From positions 5,492,501-5,556,500 of the forward strand of contig NZ_CP011789.1 in assembly GCF_001636055.1 (NCBI RefSeq): a DNA stretch of 64,000 bases. The letters are read 5' to 3'. The position numbers and the translations under genes were made by a program. Source of the DNA: Pseudomonas putida (GTDB taxonomy: Bacteria > Pseudomonadota > Gammaproteobacteria > Pseudomonadales > Pseudomonadaceae). The number at the start of each line of letters is the position of its first letter. Positions within the stretch are counted from its first letter, which is position 1. Positions 33,458-42,637 of this stretch are shown in pieces. Under the pieces are notes generated by a model. It did no database searches and was not told the DNA's origin. It was given only the letters and a program-made list of their open reading frames with translations.

Positions 33458-33928
33458 ATGCAAAGCATTGTTCTCCTGATGTGGCTTGCCTTGTGCACCG
33501 AACAAGATGTCCGTGAACGGCAGATCTCCAACACCCTGACCCTGGGTGTCGCCGCCTGCGCCCTGGCCTGGCTGTTCGCCACCGGGCACAGCTGGATAGG
33601 TGCCGATGCCAGCGATGCGGGCTGGGCCTTGGCCATCGTCATGCTGTTGACCCTTCCCGGCTACATGCTCGGCCGCTTCGGCGCCGGCGATGTGAAACTG
33701 CTCGGCGCCCTGGCCCTGGCCACCAGCCACCAGTACGTGCTCGGCACCTTCATCGGTGCAGGCGTGACAGTGCTGGTGTGGATGCTTGGCCGACGCCGCC
33801 TGTGGACCCTGGCCAACCCCAAGGTGAAGAAGCGCCTGCAGCGCCTGGCCGAACAGGTGGGCGACAAGCAACCGTTCGCACCCTACGTGCTGGCCGGGTT
33901 TCTCCTGACCGCCATCTGGATCCAATGA
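33458..33928 (+). CDS. fppA: Flp-specific prepilin peptidase (TadV/CpaA family)
   Basis: This 156-residue inner-membrane aspartic peptidase of the A24 family lacks the N-terminal methylase domain of PilD, as in FppA/TadV. The two catalytic Asp are D18 (CTEQDVRERQI) and D78 in the GxGD motif FGAGDVKLL. About four to five membrane helices are predicted. It would cut the leaders of Flp and TadE. The ATG at 33458 has GGGATGG about 10 bases upstream; a TTG at 33452 is a less likely start. Confidence 0.9.
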   Translation: MQSIVLLMWLALCTEQDVRERQISNTLTLGVAACALAWLFATGHSWIGADASDAGWALAIVMLLTLPGYMLGRFGAGDVKLLGALALATSHQYVLGTFIGAGVTVLVWMLGRRRLWTLANPKVKKRLQRLAEQVGDKQPFAPYVLAGFLLTAIWIQ

Positions 33929-34050
33929 ATGACCAGTGGGTCGATTCGGCGTGTATAGACCTTGTACATAATTGCAAAGTGCGACTACTTTTCTTAAGGG
34001 CCAGGCTGTCTGGCCAACGGAGCGGGGCACGTACGAACAGGGAGTTGAAC

Positions 34051-34827
34051 GTGAACAAGTCTGCTAGTGAGGTGAAAGTACTGGTTGTGGACGATCAGCC
34101 GTTGATCGTCGAAGAGCTTTGCGAATATCTCGAAAGCGCGGGCTATCACTGTGTGCCGGCGCACTCCACTGCGCAGGCCATCGAGCGCTACGGCGCGGAC
34201 GAGTCCATTGGCCTGGTGCTGTGCGACCTGCACATGCCCGAACAGGACGGCATCGCGTTGATGCGCGCGCTGAAGGACATCGCCGGGCAGCAGCGGCTGT
34301 TCGAGGCGATCATGCTGACCGGCCGCGCCGACAAGCAGGATGTCATTCGCGCGCTGCGCGAAGGGTTTTCCGATTACTACCAGAAGCCCATGGACCTGGC
34401 AGAGCTGCTCGAAGGCCTGCGCCGCCAGGAAGCTGCGCTGATGGAGCGGCGCCGCAACTTCCGCGAGCTGGGTAGCCTGAACCAGCGCCTGCAGGAGCTG
34501 GCCGAATCCATCGACGACCTCTACCACGACCTGGAAAAGGCCCGTGGCCAGGGTGCCCATCGCCGGGCCGGTGACGGGGAAGAGCTCGAGAGCGAACTGC
34601 CACCGGTGTTCGAAAAGCTCTCGCCGCGCCAACTCGAAGTGGCCAAGCTGGTCAGCAAGGGCAAGACCAACTACCAGATTGCCTGTGAGCTGGGGATCAC
34701 CGAGAACACGGTAAAACTCTATGTGTCGCAGGTGCTGCGCCTGACCCATATGCACAACCGCACCCAGTTGGCCCTGGCTCTGACGCCGCGCTCCTCGCCT
34801 GTGCATCAGCGGTTCACTACCCACTAG
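34051..34827 (+). CDS. pprB: Response regulator, PprB-like (receiver + LuxR-type HTH)
   Basis: This 258-residue protein has a receiver domain (about 8-125, phospho-acceptor D59 in LVLCDLHMPEQDG, conserved K in YYQKPMD), a coiled linker (about 130-175) and a C-terminal LuxR/NarL helix-turn-helix (KLSPRQLEVAKLVSKG, ITENTVKLYVSQVLRLT). The start is GTG at 34051 with GGGAG before it; an in-frame upstream extension has no support. In P. aeruginosa PprB activates the flp-tad-rcp operon; the gene here lies between fppA and the 3' end of the tad operon, so the same role is expected. Confidence 0.9.
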   Translation: MNKSASEVKVLVVDDQPLIVEELCEYLESAGYHCVPAHSTAQAIERYGADESIGLVLCDLHMPEQDGIALMRALKDIAGQQRLFEAIMLTGRADKQDVIRALREGFSDYYQKPMDLAELLEGLRRQEAALMERRRNFRELGSLNQRLQELAESIDDLYHDLEKARGQGAHRRAGDGEELESELPPVFEKLSPRQLEVAKLVSKGKTNYQIACELGITENTVKLYVSQVLRLTHMHNRTQLALALTPRSSPVHQRFTTH

Positions 34828-34832
34828 GTGCA

Positions 34833-34919
34833 GGAGCGGCGGTTCGGCGCCCCGACTTGCCCGCGAAAAAGACACCGCCCGTGCTCGCGGGACATGTCGG
34901 AGCGCCGAACCGCCGCTCC
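34833..34919. repeat. Long REP-type hairpin between pprB and the tad operon end
   Basis: A 24-base arm, GGAGCGGCGGTTCGGCGCC..., at 34833-34856 is repeated inverted at 34896-34919 with one mismatch. The sequence between contains the REP core ACTTGCCCGCGAA. It can act as a bidirectional terminator or barrier between the two convergent units. The same module occurs at 1430-1466. Confidence 0.75.
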
Positions 34920-34933
34920 AGCAGCTATCGCAC

Positions 34934-35194
34934 TCAGTCGTTCGAAGACGTCATCTTGGTCCAACGATAGAAATCCGGGATCACATACTTGTAGGTGTCC
35001 AGCCAGCGCTGCATCGACTGGTCGCGCTCCTGCGCCGTTTGCACCTGCAACCGGTTCGACGCCTGCTCACCACTGGACTGCACCCGCAGCAACGCCTCGG
35101 TGGCCGTCTGCACCTCTGCCCGGCGAGGTGGCTCCTGGGCCATCGCCATTGAAACGCAAGCACACCCGGCAAGCACCATCAAATACCTGAACAT
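34934..35194 (-). CDS. Small secreted DUF3613-type protein of the tad operon
   Basis: This 86-residue protein has a signal peptide (MFRYLMVLAGCACVSMAMAQ, cleavage after AMA|Q) and an acidic/polar mature part ending WLDTYKYVIPDFYRW. It resembles the DUF3613 family found at the end of tad operons. The ATG at 35194 has an excellent AGGAGGAGGG upstream; an in-frame TTG at 35215 overlaps the end of tadD and is less likely. It is the last gene of the minus-strand tad operon. Function unknown, presumably periplasmic. Confidence 0.8.
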   Translation of the reverse strand: MFRYLMVLAGCACVSMAMAQEPPRRAEVQTATEALLRVQSSGEQASNRLQVQTAQERDQSMQRWLDTYKYVIPDFYRWTKMTSSND

Positions 35195-35211
35195 GACCAC
35201 CCTCCTCCTGC

Positions 35212-35913
35212 TCAATTGACCACCGCCTCGGCACCATTGGCCAACGCAATGGGACCACGCCCGGTGGATTTCACCTGCCTGGCCCGGGCCTGGGCATCGG
35301 CGAACTGCTCAGGGCGCAAATGCAGGCGACCGACCAGATCGGTCGCCTGCTGCCAGTTGTCCTGTACCAACGACAGGGTCACCAGGTTTACCGCCGCCAA
35401 AGCGTTGTCGTCCTTCAGCTCGATGGCCGTGAGGAACTCGAAGCGGGCCTGCTCGTAACGCCCCAGGTTCATCAACACCACGCCCAGGTCGTTGCGCACG
35501 CGCTCGTCCGTGGGCGCGAGGCGCACGGCGCGCTGCAGGCTCTGCAAGGCCTGGGCATCGTCGCCACGCGCCGAGGCGAGCTGGCCCAGACCATGCTCGC
35601 CCTCGGCCGCCAGGCAGCCACCCAGCAGACTGCGGTACAGGGGCTCGGCCTCGCTGCGCCCCAGCAGGCGCGAAACCCTGGCCTTGCGCAGGCGCACCTG
35701 GTCGAGGGTGTTCGGCAACTGCTCGAGGTGCGCCAGGCTGGCATGCGGGCGCCCCTCATTGAGCATCTCGTCCGCCAGGTTCAACGCCAGTTGCTGATCG
35801 GCATCCGGCTTGCCACAGCCCGGGCCGCCGAACAATGCACCCAGCCCCTGCGCCGACTGCCCGGCACAACCGCCCAGCAGCAGCATGCCGGTGAACAACA
35901 GGATCGTTTTCAT
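35212..35913 (-). CDS. tadD: TadD-like TPR lipoprotein
   Basis: This 233-residue lipoprotein has a signal peptide with lipobox LLGGC (Cys at about 16) and tetratricopeptide-like helices (for example GDDAQALQSLQRAVRLAPTD and LGRYEQARFEFLTAIELKDD). TadD is thought to act as a pilotin-like or assembly factor for the RcpA secretin. It follows tadC with a 23-base gap and precedes the DUF3613 gene. The length fits the family. Confidence 0.9.
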   Translation of the reverse strand: MKTILLFTGMLLLGGCAGQSAQGLGALFGGPGCGKPDADQQLALNLADEMLNEGRPHASLAHLEQLPNTLDQVRLRKARVSRLLGRSEAEPLYRSLLGGCLAAEGEHGLGQLASARGDDAQALQSLQRAVRLAPTDERVRNDLGVVLMNLGRYEQARFEFLTAIELKDDNALAAVNLVTLSLVQDNWQQATDLVGRLHLRPEQFADAQARARQVKSTGRGPIALANGAEAVVN

Positions 35914-35936
35914 CCATCTCTCCCTAGACTCAGACC

Positions 35937-36824
35937 CTAGACCCCCAAGGCCCGTGCCAACGCAGAAAAACCTGGCCCGGCCAGGACGATGAGCAAGGCC
36001 GGGAACAGGAATACCATCATCACCGCCGACATCTTTGCCGACATCTTCGACACTCGCTCCTGCAGGTGCGTGAGGCGTCGATCGTCGAGCAGCGCCTTGA
36101 GCGCCAGCAGCGACTTCATCCCGCCACTGCCCTGCACCAGCAGTTGCTGAAGGATCACGCAGGTGTCGACGAACTCATCCACTGCCAGCACCCGCGCAGT
36201 CTTCTCCAGCTCCGGGCCAAGCGACAGCCCCGAATCCACCCGTTGCAACACCTGGCGCAGTTCTTCACTGATCTCGGGCACCAGCGTCCGCCCCTCCTGG
36301 CTGAGCACACGCAACGCCTGCTCCACGGCCAGCCCCGTCTCGAAGAGAATACGCAGCAGCGGAATCATCAGGCTGACTTCCTGGGCGATACGCTGTTGTC
36401 GGCGCGTGGCAGCCAGCGCCAACAGGCGCTTGGGCAACAGGTAGCCGATCACCAGCGCGCACACTGGCAGCACCAGCCAATGCAGGGCATCGACGCCGAT
36501 GAAGGCGTGCTGCAGCAGCAACGCCAGCCCCATGGCCAGCAACGGCAATCCCAGTTGCACGGCGGCGAACAGCGCGCGTTGGCGACTGCGACGCCAGCCG
36601 ATCCGTTCGAGCAGGCCCTGGGTTTCCCCATCGAGCGTCTGCAAGCGCTGCCCCAGCGGGCTGCTGCCGAGCCAGTGGAGCATGTCGCCCAAGCGTTCCT
36701 CGCGAGCCAGGCGCCCTTGCAGGCGCCGTGTAACCAGGTAGCGCGCACGCAACTGGCGCGAGGCCTGCAGCCCCAGCATCAGGGCGACGACGAGCAGGCA
36801 CAGGGCGCAGATCAGCAGGGCCAT
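35937..36824 (-). CDS. tadC: TadC inner-membrane platform protein
   Basis: This 295-residue T2SSF (GspF-like) domain protein has a membrane helix at the N-terminus (about 1-20), two in the middle (about 95-140) and one at the C-terminus (about 265-290). It has the central cytosolic helix-rich segment LLRILFETGLAVEQALRVL and QLLVQGSGGMKSLLALK. With TadB it forms the inner-membrane platform on which the TadA ATPase acts. It starts one base after the tadB stop codon. Confidence 0.92.
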   Translation of the reverse strand: MALLICALCLLVVALMLGLQASRQLRARYLVTRRLQGRLAREERLGDMLHWLGSSPLGQRLQTLDGETQGLLERIGWRRSRQRALFAAVQLGLPLLAMGLALLLQHAFIGVDALHWLVLPVCALVIGYLLPKRLLALAATRRQQRIAQEVSLMIPLLRILFETGLAVEQALRVLSQEGRTLVPEISEELRQVLQRVDSGLSLGPELEKTARVLAVDEFVDTCVILQQLLVQGSGGMKSLLALKALLDDRRLTHLQERVSKMSAKMSAVMMVFLFPALLIVLAGPGFSALARALGV

Positions 36825-36825
36825 G

Positions 36826-37707
36826 TCAAAGACTCCTCATCATGCGCCACAACACCAGGCAGCCGACCGCCTGCAGGGCAAAGGCCAGGAGCAGCAGCCA
36901 CTGCCCACTGCTGTCGCGCCAAAGGCTCATCAGGTAGTTGGGGTTGACCGTCAGAAAGTAGCCGACCATGAACAGCGGCAAGGCCCCCAGCACCCACGCA
37001 GTAACGCGAGTTTCGCCGGTCATGGCCTTGAGCTGGCGCGCGCCTTGCTCACGTTCGCGGATCAGCTTGATCAGGTTTTCCATCAGTTCGCTGGCATTGC
37101 CGCCATAGCGCTGATTGATGCGCAGGCCCAGGGCGAACAGGCGCAATTCGTCCTGGTCGTACAGCTCGGCCAGCTCGCTCAGCGCATCCTCCAATGGCAC
37201 GCCCATCTGCACATTGCGGCGCACACGGCCCATGGTCGAATGCAACGGTTCACGCGTGCCGTCGATGCCGCCGAGCACCGCATCGCTCAGGGTCCGACCG
37301 GCCTTGAGGCTGCGCACGCTGTAGTCGAGCAGACCGGGCAGTTGCTCGACGAGCTGACGCATGCGCCGACGGCATCGCCAACTCAAGTACAGATAGCCCG
37401 ACAGCGGCGCACCGAGCAGCACCATCAGGCCGGCCAGCCAACCGGCCAACAGCACCGCCAGCAGCACCAGCCCACACCACGCCAGCAGCCAGCGTTGCGG
37501 ACGCACATCAGCGCTGATCAGGCCGGCCCGTTGCAGCAATGGGTCGAGCCAGTCGCGCCGGGCGCTGCCCGTTCGAATCGTCTGGTAGGCGCGCCCCAGA
37601 CGCTGCAGGACGCGCTCCTCGCCGCGCTTGTACAAGCCCAGGCGAAACAGCAGCATGGCGGCCCCCAGCAGCAGTGGCGCCAGCGCCAGCAGCAAAGGCC
37701 CGATCAC
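36826..37707 (-). CDS. tadB: TadB inner-membrane platform protein
   Basis: This 293-residue T2SSF-domain protein has an N-terminal helix, a pair of helices at about 90-130 and C-terminal helices. The cytosolic domain includes LLDYSVRSLKAGRTLSDAVL and GVPLEDALSELAELY, typical of TadB. It is the partner of TadC and the TadA motor in Flp pilus assembly. It overlaps the tadA stop codon by 4 bases, so the products are made in a fixed ratio. Confidence 0.92.
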   Translation of the reverse strand: MIGPLLLALAPLLLGAAMLLFRLGLYKRGEERVLQRLGRAYQTIRTGSARRDWLDPLLQRAGLISADVRPQRWLLAWCGLVLLAVLLAGWLAGLMVLLGAPLSGYLYLSWRCRRRMRQLVEQLPGLLDYSVRSLKAGRTLSDAVLGGIDGTREPLHSTMGRVRRNVQMGVPLEDALSELAELYDQDELRLFALGLRINQRYGGNASELMENLIKLIREREQGARQLKAMTGETRVTAWVLGALPLFMVGYFLTVNPNYLMSLWRDSSGQWLLLLAFALQAVGCLVLWRMMRSL

Positions 37708-38960
37708 GACACACCGTCCTGACGCAGTTTGCTGCCTGCCGGGTTCGGCGCCTCGCGCTGGAAGGTCTCGCCGCCGCGCCGGTCGAGGCGGAACAGGGTA
37801 TTGGTCACATACACATCCTCACGTACGCCGACCACCTCCAGCACTTCACTGACGCAACGCCTGCCATCAGGCAAACGCGTCAACTGGATCACCACATCCA
37901 GCGCCGCGCAGATCATCTGGCGCAAGGTCTTCTCGGCGATCTGTCGGCCGCTGAGGCCGACCAGGGTCTCCAGGCGCAGCAGGGCGTCCTGTGCAGTGTT
38001 GGCGTGTACGGTGCTCATCGAGCCGTCGTGGCCGGTGTTCATCGCGGTGAGCACATCGAGCACCTCGGCGCCGCGAATCTCGCCAAGAATGATGCGGTCA
38101 GGGCGCATGCGCAGGGCGTTGCGGATCAGCTCGCTGGGCTTGATCTCGCCATGGCCCTCGGCGTTCGGTGGCCGGGTTTCCAGGCGCACCACGTGGGGGT
38201 GGTGAAGCTGCAGCTCGGCAACATCCTCGATGGTCACCAGGCGCTCGCGCGGCGCGATCATCTGGCTGAGGATATTGAGCAGCGTGGTCTTGCCAGTACC
38301 AGTGCCGCCGCTGACCAGGATGTTGCAACGACGGCCCACGGCGCGCTCGAAGAAATCGAAGATGGGTTGATCGATGGCGCGGGTGGCCAGCAAGTCGGCA
38401 CTCTTGAGCATGTCCTGGCGGAACTTGCGGATCGACAGGCACGGCCCGTCCAGCGCCACTGGCGGGATGATCGCGTTGACCCGGCTGCCATCGGGCAGAC
38501 GCGCATCGACCATCGGCGAAGACTCGTCCAGGCGTCGCCCCAGGGGCGCAAGGATGCGCTGCATGACCCGTTCGACATGGTGCGCATCGATGAAGCGCAG
38601 GTCGGTCTGCTGCAACAACCCGGCCCGCTCGACGAACACCCGGTGCGGGCCGTTGACCAGGATCTCGGTGACGCTGGCATCGCGCAGCAGCACTTCCAGC
38701 GGGCCGAAGCCGGTGAGTTCATCGACCAGTTCCTCGGCCAGGCGCTCCATCTCGTAGCGCGACAGCGCCAGACGCAAGCGCCCGACATAGTCACCCACCT
38801 GTTCGAGGACGAACTGGGTCAACGCCGGGCGTGCGCCTTCGAGCAGGTTGCGCCCGCTGTCTTCGATGGCGTCGATCGCGAAGCGATGCAGCGCACGCTT
38901 GAGCGCGTGCGGGTCGCCCGAGGCGTGGCGCTGACCGCCGAAGGGTTCGTCGCCGCTCAT
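37704..38960 (-). CDS. tadA: TadA/CpaF pilus assembly ATPase
   Basis: This 418-residue type II/IV secretion ATPase has the Walker A motif GGTGTGKTT at 218-226 (Lys 224), the Asp box around VTIEDVAELQLHH, Walker B in RIILGEIRGAEVLDVL and a His box in GSMSTVHANTAQDALLRLETL. It has the N-terminal helical domain typical of CpaF proteins. It powers extension (and probably retraction) of Flp pili. The gene overlaps both tadZ and tadB by 4 bases. Confidence 0.97.
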   Translation of the reverse strand: MSGDEPFGGQRHASGDPHALKRALHRFAIDAIEDSGRNLLEGARPALTQFVLEQVGDYVGRLRLALSRYEMERLAEELVDELTGFGPLEVLLRDASVTEILVNGPHRVFVERAGLLQQTDLRFIDAHHVERVMQRILAPLGRRLDESSPMVDARLPDGSRVNAIIPPVALDGPCLSIRKFRQDMLKSADLLATRAIDQPIFDFFERAVGRRCNILVSGGTGTGKTTLLNILSQMIAPRERLVTIEDVAELQLHHPHVVRLETRPPNAEGHGEIKPSELIRNALRMRPDRIILGEIRGAEVLDVLTAMNTGHDGSMSTVHANTAQDALLRLETLVGLSGRQIAEKTLRQMICAALDVVIQLTRLPDGRRCVSEVLEVVGVREDVYVTNTLFRLDRRGGETFQREAPNPAGSKLRQDGVS

Positions 38961-40147
38961 TTGCTACCCCACAGCCGACGCAGCCAGGGGAAGCTCGGTG
39001 GGGCGAGGTTTTCCGAGCGCCGGGCCAGGCGCTCGCCGAGGGCACGCAGGGCCTGGGTCAGGCCTTCGCGCGGGGCCAGTTCGAACAGGCTCAGGCCCTG
39101 GTTCTTCACGTTCAGGCGCACCTCTGGGCAGTCGGGCATCACCTTGAGCAGCGGCAGGCCATAGCGCTTGGCGAGCGCCTCGGCATCCGGGGCGACGTTG
39201 CGCAGGTAGCGGTCCACCAGCAAGCTGGCATGCTCGAGCTTGATGCCGCGGTCGCGCCACTGTTCGAGCACTTCCAGGTTGCGCCGGCAGTCGAGGATGT
39301 TCTGGTCGGTGTAGACGATCAGCTTGTCGCAATGGCTGACGATGGTACGCAGCGCTTCGCTGTCGGCATGCCCGGTCAGGTTCACGACGATGTGCTGGAA
39401 GTGTTGGCGCAAGGCACTGAGCAGCATGTACAGCTCGGCGGCGCTGGTCTGGCGCAGCGGATCGTCGTTCTCGGCATAGCTCAGCAAGCGCAGGCCGCCT
39501 TTGTCGCGGGTGAAGGCGCTGTCGATCAGCGTGGTGTCGAGCCGGCGCAGGTGGCGCAAGGCATCGCCGAAATAGAATGACGCCTCCAGCCCGAGCAGGG
39601 CCAGGCTGTCGCCGCGCGGCAGACCCAGGTCGAGCAGCAGGGTCTGCTGGCCGCTCTCCTGCACCACCCGCGCGAGGTGGGTGGTCAGCAGCGCGCCATC
39701 GGCGCCGCGCTGGGCACCATAGAGCACGGTCAGGCCACCCAGTTTGGGGTTGTTGGTCACCGTCGGCAGGCGCTTGCCAAGCCTGCGCACCAGCCCGGCC
39801 ACCTCGCTGGCACGCGAGCCGTAGGCGACGAAATCGCGCGCACCGGCACGCATGGCATGCAGCACCAATTGATTGTCCATGCCATCGCCCAGCGCGACGA
39901 TGGCCAGCATCGGCTTTGCTTCCAGCACGCCTTCGATCAGCGCGCACTGGCTGACCAACTGCTCGCGGTCAAGGCCGATGAACACCAGGTTGCTGAACGT
40001 CACATCCAACAGCGCCAGCAATTCGTCGAGGGTGCCAGCGCTGGCGCCAATCACCTGCCCCTGCGGGGCCAGGGCGTCCTGCAACCACTGCAGGTCGTCT
40101 TCGTTGCGGGTGATGGCCAGGTAGGTCTGGTTGAGGCTGTCGCTCAT
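38957..40147 (-). CDS. tadZ: TadZ/CpaE-like pilus localisation protein
   Basis: This 396-residue protein has an N-terminal receiver-like domain (about 8-125) and a C-terminal ParA/MinD-type ATPase fold (about 130-390). The P-loop, in the family KGGxGKT-like, reads YGAQRGADGALLTTH here and lacks the Lys residues; the later switch Asp is in LLLDLGLPRGDS. TadZ marks the cell pole or site at which the pilus machine assembles. It begins inside the rcpA stop codon and ends inside the tadA start. The degenerate P-loop suggests weak or no ATP hydrolysis. Confidence 0.88.
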   Translation of the reverse strand: MSDSLNQTYLAITRNEDDLQWLQDALAPQGQVIGASAGTLDELLALLDVTFSNLVFIGLDREQLVSQCALIEGVLEAKPMLAIVALGDGMDNQLVLHAMRAGARDFVAYGSRASEVAGLVRRLGKRLPTVTNNPKLGGLTVLYGAQRGADGALLTTHLARVVQESGQQTLLLDLGLPRGDSLALLGLEASFYFGDALRHLRRLDTTLIDSAFTRDKGGLRLLSYAENDDPLRQTSAAELYMLLSALRQHFQHIVVNLTGHADSEALRTIVSHCDKLIVYTDQNILDCRRNLEVLEQWRDRGIKLEHASLLVDRYLRNVAPDAEALAKRYGLPLLKVMPDCPEVRLNVKNQGLSLFELAPREGLTQALRALGERLARRSENLAPPSFPWLRRLWGSK

Positions 40148-41388
40148 CGTGATAACCCCCCCTGACCTTCGAAGTTGCCGTTTTCCATGAAGAACAGCTG
40201 GCCCCAGCTCGGGTCGTAGGTGCGTAGCGCTTCGCCCGGCAACTGCGGCAGGCGCGCATTGGCCGCCAGCGGCTGGACCAGGTGCGGCGTGACGATCATC
40301 AGCAACTCGGTCTCTTCGCGCACCAGCGCCGACTGGCGGAAGAACGCGCCGAGGATCGGCAGGTTGCCCAGGCCGGGAAGCTTGTCCACTGAGGAGCGGG
40401 TGTTGTTGCTGACCAGGCCGCTGATGATGAAGCTCTCGCCATCGGCCAGGGAAATGCTGGTGTCGGTGCGCCGCACGCTCAGCCCAGGCACCAGGGTGCC
40501 GGCGATGTTCACCGCGTTGTTGTAGTCCAGCTCGCTGACCTCGGGCGCGACCTTCAGGGTGATGCGGTCGCGACTGACCACGGTCGGGGTCAGCGCCAGG
40601 CGTACGCCGAACTCCTTGTATTCGATCGACACGTTGTCGCTGCCGGAGCTGGGCACCGGAACCGGGATCTCGCCGCCGGCCAGGAAACTGGCCGTCAAGC
40701 CGCTGAGCACGGTGAGGCTGGGGCGCGCCAGGGTGTAGGCGAAGCCGCTGTTTTCCAGGGCGTTGATCGCCGCCAGGAACTTGCTGCTGCCACCGCCCCA
40801 GACGATGTTGAAGACGGTGTCGTCGAGCGGGATCGCGGGGCGGGTGATCGGCACCGAGCCTGGAGTGACAGCAGTATTCGGCACCGTTCCCGGCGAGCCG
40901 ATCAGGCTGTTGTTCGAGCCTTTGAAGAACAGCCGCGCACCTGCCTCCTTGTACTTGCTGCGGCGGACTTCGACGAAGCGGATATCGGCCTGCACCTGGC
41001 TTGGCAACTGCGCATCCTGGGACGGTAGCAGGCTGCCTTCTGCCATGTCGGCACTGGCGCGCCCCTTGACGAACAGCATGGTCCGATGCGGCGCTGGCGC
41101 GCAGGCGGTCCACAGCATCAAGGTGGTATTGCCCGGCCCCACGGCGGTCAGCAGCACCGCGCGATCGCCGCTGGCCTGTACGTCGGCGACCTTGGGCTCG
41201 CCCACCGCCGCCCGGCTGATCGCCAGCGGCAGGCGCAGTTCCTGCTGCAGGCCCTGGTCCATCTCGATCACCGAGGGCAACTGGCCGAAAGCCTCGCACC
41301 CCTTCACCGCCGCCTGGGCGTGGGGCACCAGTGCCGTCAGGAGCAGTGCACGGCACGCATGTCGGAAACTACGCTCGGAACGTCGCAT
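40144..41388 (-). CDS. rcpA: RcpA/CpaC outer-membrane secretin
   Basis: This 414-residue protein has a signal peptide (about 1-26), a BON/N-terminal secretin domain (about 40-140), and the C-terminal secretin barrel region with FLAGGEIPVPVPSS, ISLADGESFIISGLVSNNTR and LPILGAFFRQSALVREETELLMIVTP, split here by the usual loops. It forms the outer-membrane pore through which the Flp pilus leaves. Short for a secretin, as is normal for RcpA. It lies between rcpC (18-base gap) and tadZ. Confidence 0.94.
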   Translation of the reverse strand: MRRSERSFRHACRALLLTALVPHAQAAVKGCEAFGQLPSVIEMDQGLQQELRLPLAISRAAVGEPKVADVQASGDRAVLLTAVGPGNTTLMLWTACAPAPHRTMLFVKGRASADMAEGSLLPSQDAQLPSQVQADIRFVEVRRSKYKEAGARLFFKGSNNSLIGSPGTVPNTAVTPGSVPITRPAIPLDDTVFNIVWGGGSSKFLAAINALENSGFAYTLARPSLTVLSGLTASFLAGGEIPVPVPSSGSDNVSIEYKEFGVRLALTPTVVSRDRITLKVAPEVSELDYNNAVNIAGTLVPGLSVRRTDTSISLADGESFIISGLVSNNTRSSVDKLPGLGNLPILGAFFRQSALVREETELLMIVTPHLVQPLAANARLPQLPGEALRTYDPSWGQLFFMENGNFEGQGGLSR

Positions 41389-41406
41389 CGCTGCATCCTT
41401 GCCTGG

Positions 41407-42354
41407 TCAGGGAGTCTTGTCGGTGTCGGCAGCCTTGGCGCCACGAATGATCTGCATGCTGGGCGCAGCGTTGGCGGGAGCAGCGCTGGCCACGGGAGAC
41501 TGGGACAACTGGCTGAAGCGATAGAGCTCGCGTCCGGCACTCTCGACCTGCGGCCGCGCCTCAGGTTCGGCCCAGTAACGCGCCAAGCGCTGTTCATCGG
41601 CGCTGCGTACGGCCAGGCGCAGGGTACCGGCCTGGGCAGCGAGCATCAGTCGGCTGGCCAGAGCTTCGGGTACGGCCAAGGTGACGGTGCGGGTAGCGCC
41701 GACGCTGCCTTGGCTCCCGTGCTGTTCGCGCCGGGCCTGTTCCTCCTCGACGGTTTGCGCCGGCCGGCCATCGTTGGCCAGCCCCATCTGCTCGCCAACA
41801 CTCAGCACGCGCAGGGCCGGCAGCACCACCTGGGCTGAAGACTGCGGGTTGTTGTTCTCCTCGCGCAGAAACAGCAACACATCCACGTAGTCGCCTGGGC
41901 GCAGCAGTCCGGCCGCCCCCACCACATCGTCGACGCCCACGGCCACCGCGCGCTCGTGGGCACGAATCATCCGCGACAGTGGCCCGCCCGCCTGAAAGCT
42001 CGCCTCGTCCAGCCAACTGCCCGCCGACAGCGCACGCGCGCTGGAGCGACCGAGCACCTGGTCGATGTGCTGGAACGCCCCGGCAGGCACCACTTGCAGG
42101 CGCTCGAGCAGCACATCGTCCTCGGTCAGGGGCGTGTTCGCCGGGAGCGCCCTGCGCAACACAACGATGGATGTACGTGCCGGTTCGGGCGGTTGGGAAG
42201 GTGGCGCAATCACTTCGGCAGGCGCTTCGGCGACTGTGGGAGCAGGACTGACGGGGGGTGTGGACGGGCGGCTGAGCACCAGCCCCCAGTAACCTGCGAG
42301 TACTGCGCCGAGAAGAAACAGGACAGCCAGGACCATGGTCAAGCGACTGCTCAT
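41407..42354 (-). CDS. rcpC: RcpC/CpaB pilus assembly protein
   Basis: This 315-residue protein has an N-terminal membrane anchor (about 5-28), a Pro-rich linker (VSPAPTVAEAPAEVIAPPS) and then an SAF domain (about 62-125, with RALPANTPLTEDDVLLERLQ and SARALSAGSWLDE), followed by an RcpC-type beta domain with GLLRPGDYVDVLLF. RcpC/CpaB is a periplasmic part of the Flp machine, with a possible peptidoglycan- or glycan-binding role. It is the first gene of the minus-strand operon, divergent from flp with 283 bases between. Confidence 0.92.
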   Translation of the reverse strand: MSSRLTMVLAVLFLLGAVLAGYWGLVLSRPSTPPVSPAPTVAEAPAEVIAPPSQPPEPARTSIVVLRRALPANTPLTEDDVLLERLQVVPAGAFQHIDQVLGRSSARALSAGSWLDEASFQAGGPLSRMIRAHERAVAVGVDDVVGAAGLLRPGDYVDVLLFLREENNNPQSSAQVVLPALRVLSVGEQMGLANDGRPAQTVEEEQARREQHGSQGSVGATRTVTLAVPEALASRLMLAAQAGTLRLAVRSADEQRLARYWAEPEARPQVESAGRELYRFSQLSQSPVASAAPANAAPSMQIIRGAKAADTDKTP

Positions 42355-42637
42355 CTCCGCCTCCCTGCGCCATTAGATTGCTGGCAAAACGAAACTATTT
42401 CGCTATTGAACGGTAGCGCAGACCTCACCGTTCGCCATGAGCGGAAACGGGATTTTTTCGTCTGGCACGCGGACATGCAGGGAAAACAGGTACTTAGAAA
42501 AAGCCTTGGCTTCCAATACTTTAGGGTTAATGCCTTTTTACATTTGCAGGCTTCGCCAGCTTGGCAATTCTATGATGGCAAATGGACGTTACTTAGCCAC
42601 GTCCTTACCCCGCGCCGTCGGCGCAAGGAGATGTGCC

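Noticed and set aside
42355..42637. Named PprB binding site in the flp/rcpC gap
   Set aside because: The gap is AT-rich and should hold the promoters, but I could not single out a site that matches a consensus I am sure of.
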